Assembly: GCA_008360975.2 (NCBI GenBank)
Contig: CM039182.1
Coordinates: forward strand, 51,162,491-51,226,490
DNA: 64,000 nt
Direction of reading: 5' to 3'
DNA from: Lichenostomus cassidix
Lineage: Eukaryota > Chordata > Aves > Passeriformes > Meliphagidae
Shown here: in pieces, positions 62,601 through 64,000 of the stretch
Layout: every line of letters starts with the position of its first letter
How positions within the stretch are numbered: position 1 is the first letter of the stretch
The notes under the pieces: model-generated
What the model was told of the DNA's origin: nothing
Seen by the model: only the letters and a program-made list of their open reading frames with translations
Databases searched by the model: none
Position numbers and translations under genes: made by a program

Positions 62601-64000
62601 GAAGAAAAGGTATTCTGTATGTGTTTAACTACTTAGCTGGTCTGTGAGTCCTGTAATTTGCTTAGCCAAACAGAACTTCAAAACAGATGGTTTCTAAATT
62701 TGGGGAAAATAACCATTACGGTATTTTTTCCCTGTGCAGTCTGCAGTTACACTTTAGTACTGAAATTATTTGAAAATTAAACAGGAAAATAAAATTTGGA
62801 TCTTTACCAACTGAGTACTAATTTCAGGAACATGCAATTTTTAGTATGTATTAGGTTTTCATCTGCACATTTAGCCTAAGATTTGTTTATACTCTGATTT
62901 AGTGTCTCTTGCTGCTTACTTGCATAAACACTACCAAATCAGTCAGTTGGAGTCACCAGAGTATTTAGCTCCCAGCTGCATTTGCTCATGAAAGGAAGAA
63001 TGACAAGTTTCCTCTTTTGCAGAGGAGGAAGTGGAGAAACAGAAGGAAGTAATTCATTGCACATACATAGCACCTGCCACCAGCCACCTCTACAGCCACG
63101 TTACCAATAATAAGTACATTGGCTTGAGTGGAAAGCATTTTTTTGTGAGAAACTGCTTCATTCCCCATCTCTTAATTAAGGAAACTGAGTCACAGAGCAT
63201 TTTTCTCATCCAAAACTGTAAGTCAATCTAATCAGAAAGTAGGAATCTGAGTATCTGGGGCTTTGAGATTATTTTTTTATCCCAGTAGAAATAAATTATG
63301 ACAAATGAATTAATTGTTTGATATTTATGGGGTTTTTTTAATATATATGTAATATTATTGTACATAGTCAATATTTTCCAAGTGCATCTAAGAAAATTAT
63401 ATTTAGGAACTCTGCCTTTCTATTGGAATATATATGGTCAGCTGTTGGTCGTTTTGTATGTGTCCATCCCTGAACATAAAGAGGGTGTCTAGGTGTCAAA
63501 CTTCAGTTTAAATCAGTTTTCTGGAAAGCCAAGCATGGTATTTAGCCTCCACTTAACAGTGCTTTAACCATGAGATGTTAGTGTGAGAGCACCAGCATAT
63601 TCTCAGGTAGCCTTTGAAATAACTCATTGCCAAACAACAGAGATTATCTTGGATTGGGAGTCACTGGAGAGAAATTTAGGGCTATGACTCAATTGATTCA
63701 AACGTTTGCTTGCTCAAGCAAGCATGCTGTGCGATGTCCAGCCGTATTGCATTGCACAAGGCAGAGCTGGGCTGTGGAAAACATTACCCCAGAATACTGT
63801 GGACCACAGGTATAAGTGGATTCAGGTAAAGAAACTTCAGCAAACACAGTGATGCAGTCTCCAAGAAATCCCTAAGCTACAGGTCTTTGAGGAGGGGTGT
63901 GCTGAGGGAAATACTGCTCCCTATTGCCCTGTCTTTTAAGTTCTTTCCTGAATACCCCTTATGGACCATTGCCTGAGGCTCCTGTGTCAGTTACTAAGAT
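59696..64000. other. Intron stretch to window end, nothing firm recognised
   Basis: AT-rich sequence. A weak MIR-like string lies at 63161-63200 (AAGGAAACTGAGTCACAGAG) but is too short to call. The last TPK1 exon was not seen. Confidence 0.6.

Larger units (their letters stand above)
46058..64000 (+). other. TPK1: TPK1 intron downstream of exon B (3' end outside window)
   Basis: The intron starts with GTAAGT. At least 17.9 kb of it lies in the window. A last exon encoding the C-terminal YDGSG-like and LLWT-like motifs known from vertebrate TPK1 was looked for and not seen, so the intron probably continues past the window. It carries one long CR1, two solo LTRs, a tRNA-like SINE relic and an inverted-repeat cluster, listed separately. 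Confidence 0.85.

Noticed and set aside
63161..63200. AAGGAAACTGAGTCACAGAG as a MIR-type SINE
   Set aside because: Only one core-like block is visible, which is too short to call.
46058..64000. Last coding exon of TPK1
   Set aside because: No segment encoding the expected C-terminal YDGSG/LLWT motifs after a good acceptor was found by eye.
1..64000. A novel multi-gene or defence-type system, CRISPR array or operon
   Set aside because: The window is vertebrate intronic DNA. No clustered conserved reading frames or regularly spaced repeats are present.

Overview
This window is vertebrate nuclear DNA, most likely from a bird. Two coding exons are recognisable. Both lie on the + strand and belong to TPK1, which makes thiamin pyrophosphokinase 1, the enzyme that turns vitamin B1 into its coenzyme. 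The rest is intron. The bird call rests on three things: several CR1 LINE pieces ending in the ATTCTATGA-type 3' tail, short solo LTRs of avian retrovirus-like type, and only relic traces of CORE-SINEs. A crocodilian or turtle cannot be fully excluded from sequence alone.

Layout. Bases 1-7261 are the 3' part of a TPK1 intron and carry a 510-bp solo LTR at 5341-5850. Exon A (7262-7408, 49 codons, phase 0) encodes the end of the catalytic domain. A 38.5-kb intron (7409-45945) follows. It holds CR1 fragments on the + strand (about 16720-16949, 17390-18387, 20232-20338, 35636-35705), one long CR1 on the - strand (36589 to about 38300), several older SINE/LINE relics, a GC-rich patch (26745-27065) and a GGAT microsatellite. 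Exon B (45946-46057, 112 nt) encodes most of the thiamin-binding domain up to the GLKWNL motif. The final intron (46058 to past 64000) holds a - strand CR1 (51452 to about 53130), a pair of related 263-bp solo LTRs (54559-54821 and 57391-57653), and a tRNA-like SINE relic near 59500. The earlier exons and the last coding exon of TPK1 were not found.

How the parts relate. Joining exon A to exon B keeps the reading frame and gives an uninterrupted TPK1 segment, so the host gene looks intact here. All the transposable-element reading frames seen are broken. No second host gene, RNA gene, CpG island, CRISPR array or novel multi-gene system was recognised. The most notable points are a donor-like GGTAAGC directly at the start of exon B after a 38.5-kb intron, two independent insertions of one LTR family 2.6 kb apart, and a compact multi-arm inverted repeat at 48247-48297.
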